From contig CAKOID010000021.1 of assembly GCA_934086355.1 (NCBI GenBank), positions 1 to 15,747 of the forward strand: a DNA stretch of 15,747 nucleotides. Direction: 5' to 3'. The notes under the pieces are model-generated. The model did no database searches, was not told the origin of the DNA, and saw only the letters and a program-made list of their open reading frames with translations. The DNA comes from an uncultured Bacilli bacterium (lineage in GTDB: Bacteria; Bacillota_I; Bacilli_A; RF39; UBA660). Every line of letters begins with the position of its first letter. The stretch's first letter is position 1. The translations under genes were made by a program, and so were the position numbers. Positions 1-6,081 of the stretch are shown in pieces.

Positions 1-257
1 CCTAATATACCAACTAATAAAACATATATTGGTGTTAAATTTAATTTTGTTGACATATTTATTGCTGGATTAATTAGAGAAAAAAATGTAGCTGCTATCA
101 TTACTCCTGCACTAAAACTTAGGAATGAATCTAATAAAGTCTTATTTACTTTCTTAAATAGAAATACACTTGCTGAACCAAATGTTGTAATAAGAAATGT
201 AAAAATACATGCTAATAAAGATTGTAATACAGGATTTAATTCATAAAAAATATTCAT
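1..257 (-). CDS. ZIP family metal transporter (partial, N-terminal 85 residues)
   Basis: A minus-strand frame opens with ATG at 257-255, eight bases after an AGGTG ribosome binding site (complement of 264-268), and runs off the left edge. The protein starts MNIFYELNPVLQSLLACIF, followed by a hydrophobic helix with TFGSASVF, a short KKVNK loop, and FSAGVMIAATFFSLINPAI. A helix of the form F(S/A)AGVMIAASFxSLxxPAI is characteristic of the GufA/ZupT branch of ZIP transporters, integral membrane carriers of Zn2+ and other divalent metals. At least three membrane segments are visible; the family usually has eight, so about two thirds of the gene lies outside. It is divergent from the OLE-oapA unit. 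Metal specificity cannot be read from this part. Confidence 0.8.
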   Translation of the reverse strand, partial: MNIFYELNPVLQSLLACIFTFLITTFGSASVFLFKKVNKTLLDSFLSFSAGVMIAATFFSLINPAINMSTKLNLTPIYVLLVGIL

Positions 258-313
258 TTATTTCACCTATAGTATTAAATGAAAATATTCTTAAATTTGT
301 TAATAAAAAAGTT

Positions 314-329
314 TATTCTAAATAGAATA
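314..329. repeat. Perfect 7-2-7 palindrome, possible operator
   Basis: TATTCTA (314-320) and TAGAATA (323-329) form a perfect inverted repeat around AA. It lies between the start of the ZIP transporter gene and the divergent OLE promoter, just downstream of a possible minus-strand -10 box. A site here could control the transporter, and it resembles the short AT-rich dyads used by metal-responsive regulators. The regulator is not identifiable from the window. Confidence 0.35.
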
Positions 330-338
330 TTTTTGAAT

Positions 339-369
339 ATTATATAATGAGTAAATGATTTTTTGACAA
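339..369 (-). promoter_or_regulatory. Candidate promoter of the ZIP transporter gene
   Basis: On the minus strand TTGTCA (369-364) is followed after 19 bases by TATAAT (344-339). The spacing is longer than ideal. The -35 box would overlap that of the plus-strand OLE promoter, because TTGACAA is nearly self-complementary. Confidence 0.35.
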
Positions 370-391
370 AAACAAAAATATTTGCTATAAT
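363..391 (+). promoter_or_regulatory. Near-consensus sigma-70/SigA promoter for the OLE RNA and oapA
   Basis: TTGACA (363-368), a 17-base spacer and TATAAT (386-391) match the vegetative consensus at every position. The start of transcription is predicted near 397-399, immediately before the structured RNA. It is the strongest promoter match in the window, which fits an abundant non-coding RNA. Confidence 0.85.
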
Positions 392-396
392 TATAC

Positions 397-880
397 ATGT
401 GTGGTGCATTATGCTAGTCATAAACACTATTTGAAGATGGGGCTAAAAATCCATCAATTGTACAAATGACACTTTGTATATTTGCTTCTTCTGCCCAAGT
501 TGGGGTGAATATATAATTTAAAATTTAAGGACGGTTGTAATGGCATACAATTTAACTCCTTATATTGCGTCACGAAATACAAAAAAGTGCATGTCGTGCG
601 TGGCTATATGGGATTAATGATATTAGTTATGAAAATATAGTTGCAAAAGCGAATAAGAATAGGTTAGTTGTGTCAAGGAAAACTTCTAGCGTGTCAAGTT
701 ATAAGTTTTGAAGTGCGGACTAAGTGGTAATCGAGTAATTAAATAGGTGACTTTTAATTATTTCCCGTAAAGAGAAATCGCCCTAGGGTAACCGAAGGAG
801 TGGAACTAGAGAAATTCAACTCGACCAAAGCCGTAAAATTAATTTATAACATACCATACAAAATTTTCCAAACTTTATAT
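397..880 (+). ncRNA. ole: Probable OLE RNA (ornate, large, extremophilic RNA) upstream of oapA
   Basis: About 480 bases between the strong promoter and the oapA ribosome binding site contain no open reading frame. They are visibly less AT-rich than other gaps and dense in short complementary segments. Examples are GATGG/CCATC (436-440/451-455), TACAAA/TTTGTA (461-466/473-478), TTGTA/TACAA (535-539/546-550), CACGA/TCGTG (571-575/594-598), CTATAT/ATATAG (604-609/635-640) and TAATTAAA/TTTAATTA (736-743/753-760). GAGTGGAA/TTCAACTC (798-805/815-822) pairs with one mismatch. OLE RNAs are known as roughly 600-base RNAs of Firmicutes encoded directly upstream of oapA, whose membrane protein they bind. 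The call rests on position, size and the neighbour, not on a covariance-model match. The length is somewhat short. I see no tmRNA tag frame or CCA end and no RNase P core motif. Confidence 0.65.
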
Positions 881-894
881 AAGGGGTGTATTGA

Positions 895-1410
895 ATGAAG
901 AAAAATAACTGGATATATAAAGTTTTTTTAATGACTTTTTTTCTATCATTAGCATTTAGTTTTGTATCGAATGTAATTTCAAGTAGAGCAAATATATTTG
1001 TAATGATTTTAATAACACTATTAGTTATAGCAATAGGTATAATATTTGATATGATAGGTACTGCTAGTTTAACTAGTAATGAAGCAACATTTCATGCTAA
1101 GTCATCTAAAAAAATAAAAGGTTCAAAAGAAGCATTAAGTATAATAAAAAATTCAGTTAAAGTTGCAAGTTTATGTAACGATGTTATTGGAGATATATGT
1201 GGTATAGTTAGTGGTGGAATGGGTGCTATGGTTGCTATTTCATTATCTAATATTATAGGAAATACTGTTTTATCTAGTATTTTAGTTTCAAGTATTATTT
1301 CATCTTTAACTGTAGGTGGTAAAGCAATATTTAAAACAGTTGCTATAAAAAAATGTGATGATATAGTATTTTTAGTTGGTAAAATTAAAAGTATTTTTAA
1401 GAAAAAATAA
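895..1410 (+). CDS. oapA: OLE-associated membrane protein OapA (DUF21-like)
   Basis: The 171-residue product is rich in hydrophobic helices, at about residues 8-29, 33-52, 97-120 and 123-145, giving the four membrane spans expected of OapA. Between spans two and three lies a conserved-looking segment at residues 51-81 with FDMIGTASLT, EATFHAKSSKK and GSKEA. It is followed by NDVIGDICGIVSG (95-107), reminiscent of the CNNM/CorC DUF21 domain but without CBS domains. OapA proteins are known to bind OLE RNA at the membrane, and the complex is linked to tolerance of Mg2+, ethanol and cold stress in Bacillus halodurans. The ATG at 895 follows AAGGGGT (881-887). The gene shares its promoter with the upstream RNA and ends at its own terminator. 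If the RNA is not OLE, this remains a DUF21-like small membrane protein. Confidence 0.75.
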   Translation: MKKNNWIYKVFLMTFFLSLAFSFVSNVISSRANIFVMILITLLVIAIGIIFDMIGTASLTSNEATFHAKSSKKIKGSKEALSIIKNSVKVASLCNDVIGDICGIVSGGMGAMVAISLSNIIGNTVLSSILVSSIISSLTVGGKAIFKTVAIKKCDDIVFLVGKIKSIFKKK

Positions 1411-1434
1411 ACAGATAATCGCTTATCTGTTTTT
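1411..1434. terminator. Bidirectional intrinsic terminator between oapA and the RNase J gene
   Basis: ACAGATAA (1411-1418), loop TCGC and TTATCTGT (1423-1430) form a perfect 8-bp stem followed by T's. The A-rich sequence before it gives a T-rich tail on the minus strand, so it can end both convergent genes. The RNase J stop codon lies inside the stem. Confidence 0.85.
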
Positions 1435-3093
1435 AATTTCCATAATTACTGGTAATATTATTGGTCTTCTACCAGTTAAATTTATTATAAATGGATTTAA
1501 GTCTAATATAATTTGATTTTTTAAATTAATATAATTATAACCATTTTTTAGAGAGTTAGTTACTATATCACTAACTTTTTTTTCTATTTCATGAATTAAT
1601 TCTACATTTTCATTAACTAAGATAAATCCTCTAGTAGTTATATTTGGTTTAATAAGTAATTCATGTTTTACTGGATCAATATTAATTATTGTAACTAATA
1701 TTCCATCTTTACTCATAAGTTGTCTATCTTTTATTACTACACTTCCTATATCTCCAATACGAGAACCATCTACATAAACATCACCAGCTTGTACTTTTTT
1801 ACCTAAAGTAGCACTGTTTTTAGTTAACTCTAAAACATCTCCATTTTTCATAATAAATATATTATCTTTTTTTACATCACAACTTATTGCCAAGTCTCTA
1901 TGACGTTTTAACATTCTATATTCACCATGTACTGGCATAAAATATTCTGGTTTTATAATTCTTAGCATCCATTTTAATTCTTCGCCCTTAGCATGTCCAG
2001 ATGTATGAATATCAGCTAATTCAGTATTTGTATAAACTTTAACACCTTTTAAATATAATTTATTTATAATTTTATTAATGCTAGCTCTGTTTCCTGGAAT
2101 AGGACTAGATGAAAATACTACAACATCATCTGGCAATAATTGAATTTGTTTATGTGTACCATTTGCTATACGAGATAATGCCGCTAAAGGTTCACCTTGT
2201 GATCCAGTACACAATATACATATTTCGTTCTTTTTTAAATTTTTAGCTTCGTTTGCATCAATAAATATATTGCTATCCTTAATTAAATTATTTTTTAATG
2301 CTATTTCTTTAGCATTTTCCATACTTCTACCAAATGTTATTATTTTCCTATTATTCTTTCTACATGTTTCTACTATATGTTTAATTCTATATATATTAGA
2401 AGCAAATGTTGCAATAATAATTCTTGATTTTATTTTACTAAATATATCTCCTAATGCTATGTCAACAGAACTTTCACTTTTTGAAAATCCATCACTTAAT
2501 GCATTAGTACTATCAGACAATAACAATTTAACTCCTTTTGAACCAAGCTCTGCCATTTTATGAATGTTTGCCATTGGGCCAATTGGTGTTAAGTCAAATT
2601 TGAAGTCTCCTGTAGTCATAATTATACCAGCAGGTGAGTGTACTACAATAGCAAAAGAATCTGGTATAGAGTGTGTAGTATTAATAAACTCTACACTTAA
2701 AGTTTTAAATTTAATAAATGATTTTTCATCTATAATTTCTAAATTATCATATCTCATGTTTTTATCATCTAATTTTTTTTGTATTAAATCAGCTGCAATA
2801 CGAGGAGCATATATGTGTGGTACTTCTATGCTTTGTAATAAAAATGTTATACCACCAATATGGTCTTCATGTCCATGAGTTATAAATAAACCTCTAATTT
2901 TCTTTTCTTTTTGCTTTAAATAAGTAATATCTTGAATAACATAATCAATTCCTAATAATTCATCTTCTGGAAACATAACACCAGCATCTATAATTACTAA
3001 ATCATGATTAGTTTCAACAACATACATGTTTTTTCCTATTTCACCTAAACCACCCAAAGCAAATACAAGCGTACTTGTATCATTATTTTTCAT
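1423..3093 (-). CDS. rnj: Ribonuclease J
   Basis: This 556-residue protein is a metallo-beta-lactamase/beta-CASP ribonuclease, a 5'-to-3' exonuclease and endonuclease central to mRNA decay and rRNA maturation in Firmicutes, acting in the cytoplasm. The order of motifs is complete: GGLGEIGKNM (14-23), the zinc-binding HGHEDH (73-78), a later metal-ligand H141, GDFKFD (162-167), the beta-CASP region with HTSGHA (363-368) and PVHGEYR (387-393), then the C-terminal domain ending in TGRRPIILPVIMEI. The length matches the family (about 555). Start ATG follows GGAGGAAA (minus strand). It stands alone, divergent from the amidoligase gene. RNase J1 and J2 paralogues cannot be told apart here, though all catalytic motifs are intact, as expected for an active J1-like enzyme. 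Confidence 0.95.
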   Translation of the reverse strand: MKNNDTSTLVFALGGLGEIGKNMYVVETNHDLVIIDAGVMFPEDELLGIDYVIQDITYLKQKEKKIRGLFITHGHEDHIGGITFLLQSIEVPHIYAPRIAADLIQKKLDDKNMRYDNLEIIDEKSFIKFKTLSVEFINTTHSIPDSFAIVVHSPAGIIMTTGDFKFDLTPIGPMANIHKMAELGSKGVKLLLSDSTNALSDGFSKSESSVDIALGDIFSKIKSRIIIATFASNIYRIKHIVETCRKNNRKIITFGRSMENAKEIALKNNLIKDSNIFIDANEAKNLKKNEICILCTGSQGEPLAALSRIANGTHKQIQLLPDDVVVFSSSPIPGNRASINKIINKLYLKGVKVYTNTELADIHTSGHAKGEELKWMLRIIKPEYFMPVHGEYRMLKRHRDLAISCDVKKDNIFIMKNGDVLELTKNSATLGKKVQAGDVYVDGSRIGDIGSVVIKDRQLMSKDGILVTIINIDPVKHELLIKPNITTRGFILVNENVELIHEIEKKVSDIVTNSLKNGYNYINLKNQIILDLNPFIINLTGRRPIILPVIMEIKNR

Positions 3094-3147
3094 TTTGATT
3101 TCCTCCTCTAATAAAAAAATTAATTACAAAGCTATAAGAATAAACTA

Positions 3148-3176
3148 ATTATAATACTTTTTTTAATATTTGTCTA
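3148..3176 (-). promoter_or_regulatory. Promoter of the RNase J gene
   Basis: On the minus strand TAGACA (3176-3171), a 17-base spacer and TATAAT (3153-3148) lie about 55 bases upstream of the start codon. Confidence 0.65.
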
Positions 3177-3190
3177 GTAGTCAAAAAATA

Positions 3191-3219
3191 TTGTAAATAT
3201 ATTATATTTGATTTATAAT
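3191..3219 (+). promoter_or_regulatory. Promoter of the amidoligase-like gene
   Basis: TTGTAA (3191-3196), a 17-base spacer and TATAAT (3214-3219) lie 27 bases before the start codon of the amidoligase-like gene. It is back-to-back with the RNase J promoter. Confidence 0.6.
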
Positions 3220-3246
3220 AACATTTAATAAAAAAGAGATGAGAAA

Positions 3247-4365
3247 ATGGAACCTTTGATAAATAAATTATATGAACAAAAAATATTATTAGAAAACTAT
3301 AATAAAAAAATACTCTCTTCTAATTTCTATGATGTACCTGTATTACCTGATGTTGATTTAATGTATATTAAAGAAAGCATTAAAATGATAGAAGACAATA
3401 TTGATCTTTTGGAAAAAAGTGATAATATTTATGATGGTAATTTTAATATAAATAAATTTAGTAAATTAAGTAAAATAGATTTAAAAGAATTATTTTTATT
3501 TTTAGAAAATTATTATATTAAATATAGATATAGACTTGGTATTAATAAAAAGATTACTTTTGGAGTTGAAATAGAATTTGATGATTATGAAAATTATTTA
3601 GATACATTTAATTTCTTTGAAGATAATAATATTTCTTATAGTAGCGTTGAGGAAGCCACAACAAACGGATTTGAAATAAATAGTTGTATTATGAATGATA
3701 GTTTTAAAGATTGGGCGGATTTAAGAAAAGTATGTCGATTTCTAAGAAAAAATAAGGCAACAACTAATAAAGGTAATGCAGGTGGACATATACATATAGG
3801 ATTACAAATATTTAAAAATGAAGAAAATTATGATAAGTTTTTAAAATGTTATATGTTGTATGAAGATATACTAAATAGGTTTCTTTGTGGAGAATATGTT
3901 AATATAAGAAAAAACGCTAGGTATTATGCTATTTTATGTAAAAATAACGTTTATAATAATGAAACTTACTTTGAAAGAAAAAAAGCATTATATGTAGGTA
4001 AAATGAATTTTAAAAGAATTAAAAAAAGAAATACTATTGAATTTAGAAGACCTAATGGAACATTAGAAGAAATTATATGGCAAAATAATATTAATGCAAT
4101 AATAAAAATGATACTAACTATAAATAAAGATGACTTTGATGTAGAATTTATTGATTATAATATTAAAAAAGATATAGATAGGATAAAATATAGACATGAT
4201 TCTGCATATGATAGCGAAATAAATATAAAAAAAGTCTTAGAATTTGTAGATATGTTTTATGATAAAAATATAGATAAGTTAAATTTTTTAAAACAATATT
4301 TTAAAAATTATGAACAAGCTTTGCAAAGTAAAGAATTAATTAAAACAAAAAAATTTTGGCATTAA
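3247..4365 (+). CDS. Putative amidoligase (COOH-NH2 ligase fold)
   Basis: The 372-residue protein carries the motif set of the Amidoligase_2 family, predicted ATP-dependent enzymes of the glutamine synthetase/carboxylate-amine ligase fold that join a carboxylate to an amine. The motifs are GVEIEFD (106-112), AGGHIHIG (178-185) and NTIEFRRPNGTLE (262-274). The first and last supply acidic metal/ATP-site residues and the middle one the paired histidines. Residues 1-100 are a charged, probably helical N-terminal extension without a recognisable domain; the C-terminus is lysine-rich. The ATG follows a weak AGAGATGAG site. It is a single-gene unit between RNase J and a convergent membrane-protein gene. 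No glutamine amidotransferase or cyclotransferase partner, often linked to this family, is visible. The substrate is unknown. Confidence 0.75.
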   Translation: MEPLINKLYEQKILLENYNKKILSSNFYDVPVLPDVDLMYIKESIKMIEDNIDLLEKSDNIYDGNFNINKFSKLSKIDLKELFLFLENYYIKYRYRLGINKKITFGVEIEFDDYENYLDTFNFFEDNNISYSSVEEATTNGFEINSCIMNDSFKDWADLRKVCRFLRKNKATTNKGNAGGHIHIGLQIFKNEENYDKFLKCYMLYEDILNRFLCGEYVNIRKNARYYAILCKNNVYNNETYFERKKALYVGKMNFKRIKKRNTIEFRRPNGTLEEIIWQNNINAIIKMILTINKDDFDVEFIDYNIKKDIDRIKYRHDSAYDSEINIKKVLEFVDMFYDKNIDKLNFLKQYFKNYEQALQSKELIKTKKFWH

Positions 4366-4398
4366 AAAATATAAGTTTGTTTATTTACTTATATTTTT
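4365..4398. terminator. Bidirectional terminator between convergent genes
   Basis: AAAAATATAAGT (4365-4376) and ACTTATATTTTT (4387-4398) form a 12-bp stem with a 10-base loop. A-rich and T-rich flanks serve as tails in the two directions. It overlaps the end of the amidoligase-like gene and of the minus-strand membrane-protein gene. Confidence 0.75.
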
Positions 4399-4797
4399 TT
4401 CGTTTTTGTAACCTAATATATTTATTAATATTATTGGTATAAATATTAATAGATTGCTTAAGTTATAATTAATAGATTTAGTAAAGTCTAATGCTAATAT
4501 AAATAGCATAATCCATAATATTATAGAAATAAAATGATATTCTTGTTTTTTAAATATAATACTTGTTAGAGCTAACGTACTAATTAATATAACAAAACTT
4601 ATTATAAGCGCCCACCATGTAGAAGTATACATATTTTGTATTAAAAGTGCTAAGTCACTTATTGTTTTAGTATTACTTTCTATATAATTTAATCTATCCA
4701 TATATCCAAAATATATTAGGAAATATAGACTTAATATAATTTCTAAAAATGTTATTATTAGTAATAATTTACTATGTTCTTTAAATATTTTTTTCAT
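4381..4797 (-). CDS. Small four-helix membrane protein of unknown function
   Basis: The 138-residue product has four hydrophobic segments at about residues 10-30, 61-82, 88-105 and 112-130, a lysine-rich N-terminus (MKKIFKEHSK) and a basic C-terminal tail. The loop between the first two spans holds a short polar stretch, and WW (61-62) opens the second span. I recognise no family motif. The start ATG follows GGTGATGAT, and TATACT further upstream could be its -10 box. It is convergent with the amidoligase-like gene and divergent from nfo, so it is probably transcribed alone. Coding potential is supported by the ribosome binding site, the flanking terminator and the hydrophobic pattern. Confidence 0.65.
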   Translation of the reverse strand: MKKIFKEHSKLLLIITFLEIILSLYFLIYFGYMDRLNYIESNTKTISDLALLIQNMYTSTWWALIISFVILISTLALTSIIFKKQEYHFISIILWIMLFILALDFTKSINYNLSNLLIFIPIILINILGYKNEKNISK

Positions 4798-4827
4798 ATC
4801 ATCACCATAATTAGTATAACACTTATA

Positions 4828-4856
4828 TTGATAAATAAAAAGAAATATTATAAAAT
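4828..4856 (+). promoter_or_regulatory. Promoter of nfo
   Basis: TTGATA (4828-4833), a 17-base spacer and TAAAAT (4851-4856) stand 18 bases before the nfo start codon. Confidence 0.55.
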
Positions 4857-4874
4857 GATTATAGGTGAAGTAGA

Positions 4875-5771
4875 ATGTATATAGGAAGTCATGTTTCTTT
4901 CGATAGTAAAGAACAATTATTAAAAAGTGTTAAAGAAAGTATTAGTTATGGTGGAAATACATTTATGTTTTATACTGGGGCTCCACAAAATACTAAAAGA
5001 TGTGTTATAAATGATGAGTTAACTTTTTTAGCTTTGAATTTAATGAAAGAAAATAATATAGATTTAGATAAGGTTATTTGTCATGCACCATATATTGTTA
5101 ATCTTGCTAATGATTTGGATCCTGAAAAATATGATTTTAGTATTAAATTTTTAAGGCAAGAAATAGAAAGATTAGAAACATTAAATATTAAATATTTGGT
5201 ATTACACCCTGGTAGTAGTGTTGGTATAGAAAGAAATAAAGCATTAAATAACATTAGCTATGCATTGAATAAAATATTAAGTGTTGATACTAATGTTATG
5301 ATTCTTTTGGAAACTATGGCAGGTAAAGGAACTGAATGTGGTATAAATATAGATGAAATTAAAACAATAATTAATGGAGTAGATAAAAATGATAATATTG
5401 GTGTTTGTTTAGATACTTGTCATTTAAATGATAGTGGTATTGATATATCAAAATTTGATGATTATTTAAATGAATTTGATAGTATTATAGGAATAAATAA
5501 AATAAAATGTGTTCATGTAAATGATAGTAAAAACATCATTGGTAGTCATAAAGATAGACATGAAAATATAGGTTATGGAACAATAGGCTTTGATAATCTA
5601 ATTAATGTTATTTATAATAAAAGGTTAAAGGATATTCCTAAAATTCTTGAAACCCCATATGTTGGAGAAAATAAAGAATATCCTCCATATAAATTTGAAA
5701 TAGAAATGATAAGAAATAAAAAATTTAATAATAATCTTATTAATGATATAATTAATTTTTATAAAAATTGA
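4875..5771 (+). CDS. nfo: Endonuclease IV (AP endonuclease)
   Basis: This 298-residue TIM-barrel enzyme cuts DNA 5' of abasic sites in base-excision repair, using three zinc ions. All nine metal ligands expected from the E. coli enzyme can be placed: H70 (CHAPY), H111 (LHPGS), E146 (LETM), D180 and H183 (LDTCH), H214 (VHVND), D227 and H229 (KDRHE) and E259 (LETP). The N-terminus MYIGSHVSF is typical, with no leader. Length is slightly above the usual 280-290. The ATG follows AGGTGAAG. It is a single-gene unit; the nearest downstream hairpin with a T-run lies over 100 bases away and may belong to a different transcript. Confidence 0.96.
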   Translation: MYIGSHVSFDSKEQLLKSVKESISYGGNTFMFYTGAPQNTKRCVINDELTFLALNLMKENNIDLDKVICHAPYIVNLANDLDPEKYDFSIKFLRQEIERLETLNIKYLVLHPGSSVGIERNKALNNISYALNKILSVDTNVMILLETMAGKGTECGINIDEIKTIINGVDKNDNIGVCLDTCHLNDSGIDISKFDDYLNEFDSIIGINKIKCVHVNDSKNIIGSHKDRHENIGYGTIGFDNLINVIYNKRLKDIPKILETPYVGENKEYPPYKFEIEMIRNKKFNNNLINDIINFYKN

Positions 5772-5780
5772 TAAAAAATA

Positions 5781-5809
5781 TTGCAACGATAGAAAAAATA
5801 TTGTAGAAT
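5781..5809 (+). promoter_or_regulatory. Candidate promoter of a short RNA upstream of the surface operon
   Basis: TTGCAA (5781-5786), a 17-base spacer and TAGAAT (5804-5809) lie directly after nfo. Transcription from here would start near 5816 and give an RNA of about 145 bases ending at the G-tract hairpin. Confidence 0.4.
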
Positions 5810-5880
5810 GTAATTAAGATAGAAAAGAAATTTGATATCTTAAATATTTTAAATTTACGATTCATAAAAAAGATGAAAAT

Positions 5881-5960
5881 AAGACTGTATAACTTCTCTC
5901 CCGACCTCGAAGATTTGTTCGGGGGGGGGGTTATAAGAAGCGAAATATATAGTCTTTTTT
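5881..5960 (+). terminator. Long terminator-like hairpin containing a G10 tract
   Basis: AAGACTGTATA (5881-5891) pairs with TATATAGTCTT (5946-5956), one G-T pair included. Inside, CTTCT (5893-5897) pairs with AGAAG (5936-5940) and CCCGA (5900-5904) can pair with TCGGG (5919-5923). Six T's (5955-5960) overlap the end of the outer stem. The shape is that of an intrinsic terminator or attenuator. It could end nfo, end a small RNA, or control read-through into the surface-protein operon starting at 6082. The nested structure is more elaborate than any other terminator here. The remainder of the gene-free stretch 5772-6081 is AT-rich and otherwise shows only the promoters listed. Confidence 0.6.
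5921..5930 (+). repeat. Homopolymeric run of ten G
   Basis: Ten consecutive G's stand out in a sequence where even G4 is rare. Runs of this length are known to slip during replication and act as phase-variation switches in other bacteria. Here the run forms part of the hairpin upstream of the surface-protein operon, so its length would alter stem pairing. Confidence 0.9.
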
Positions 5961-6022
5961 GTGTATTAAAAATGACAAATTATTTGATTTAAATATGCTT
6001 TAACATAAGTACCACAAGCACG

Positions 6023-6052
6023 TTGAAAAAATATTTTTATTACAAATAATAT
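6023..6052 (+). promoter_or_regulatory. Weak candidate promoter of the surface-protein operon
   Basis: TTGAAA (6023-6028), an 18-base spacer and TAATAT (6047-6052) precede the first gene of the operon. The -10 match is partial. The operon may instead rely on read-through past the hairpin upstream. Confidence 0.35.
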
Positions 6053-6062
6053 TGTCAAAATA

Positions 6063-6071
6063 AAGAAGGAG
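6063..6071 (+). promoter_or_regulatory. Ribosome binding site that decides the start of the 537-residue surface protein
   Basis: AAGAAGGAG ends 10 bases before ATG 6082. The in-frame GTG at 6073 lies almost on top of it and cannot be the start. Confidence 0.8.
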
Positions 6072-6081
6072 TGTGATTAAA

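Noticed and set aside
397..880. tmRNA or RNase P RNA in the region before oapA
   Set aside because: No tRNA-like 3' end with CCA, no tag reading frame and no RNase P core sequence was seen; the oapA neighbour favours OLE.
2270..2878. Two plus-strand open frames opposite the RNase J gene
   Set aside because: They lie wholly inside a complete, motif-verified RNase J gene on the other strand, have no ribosome binding sites and encode no recognisable sequence.
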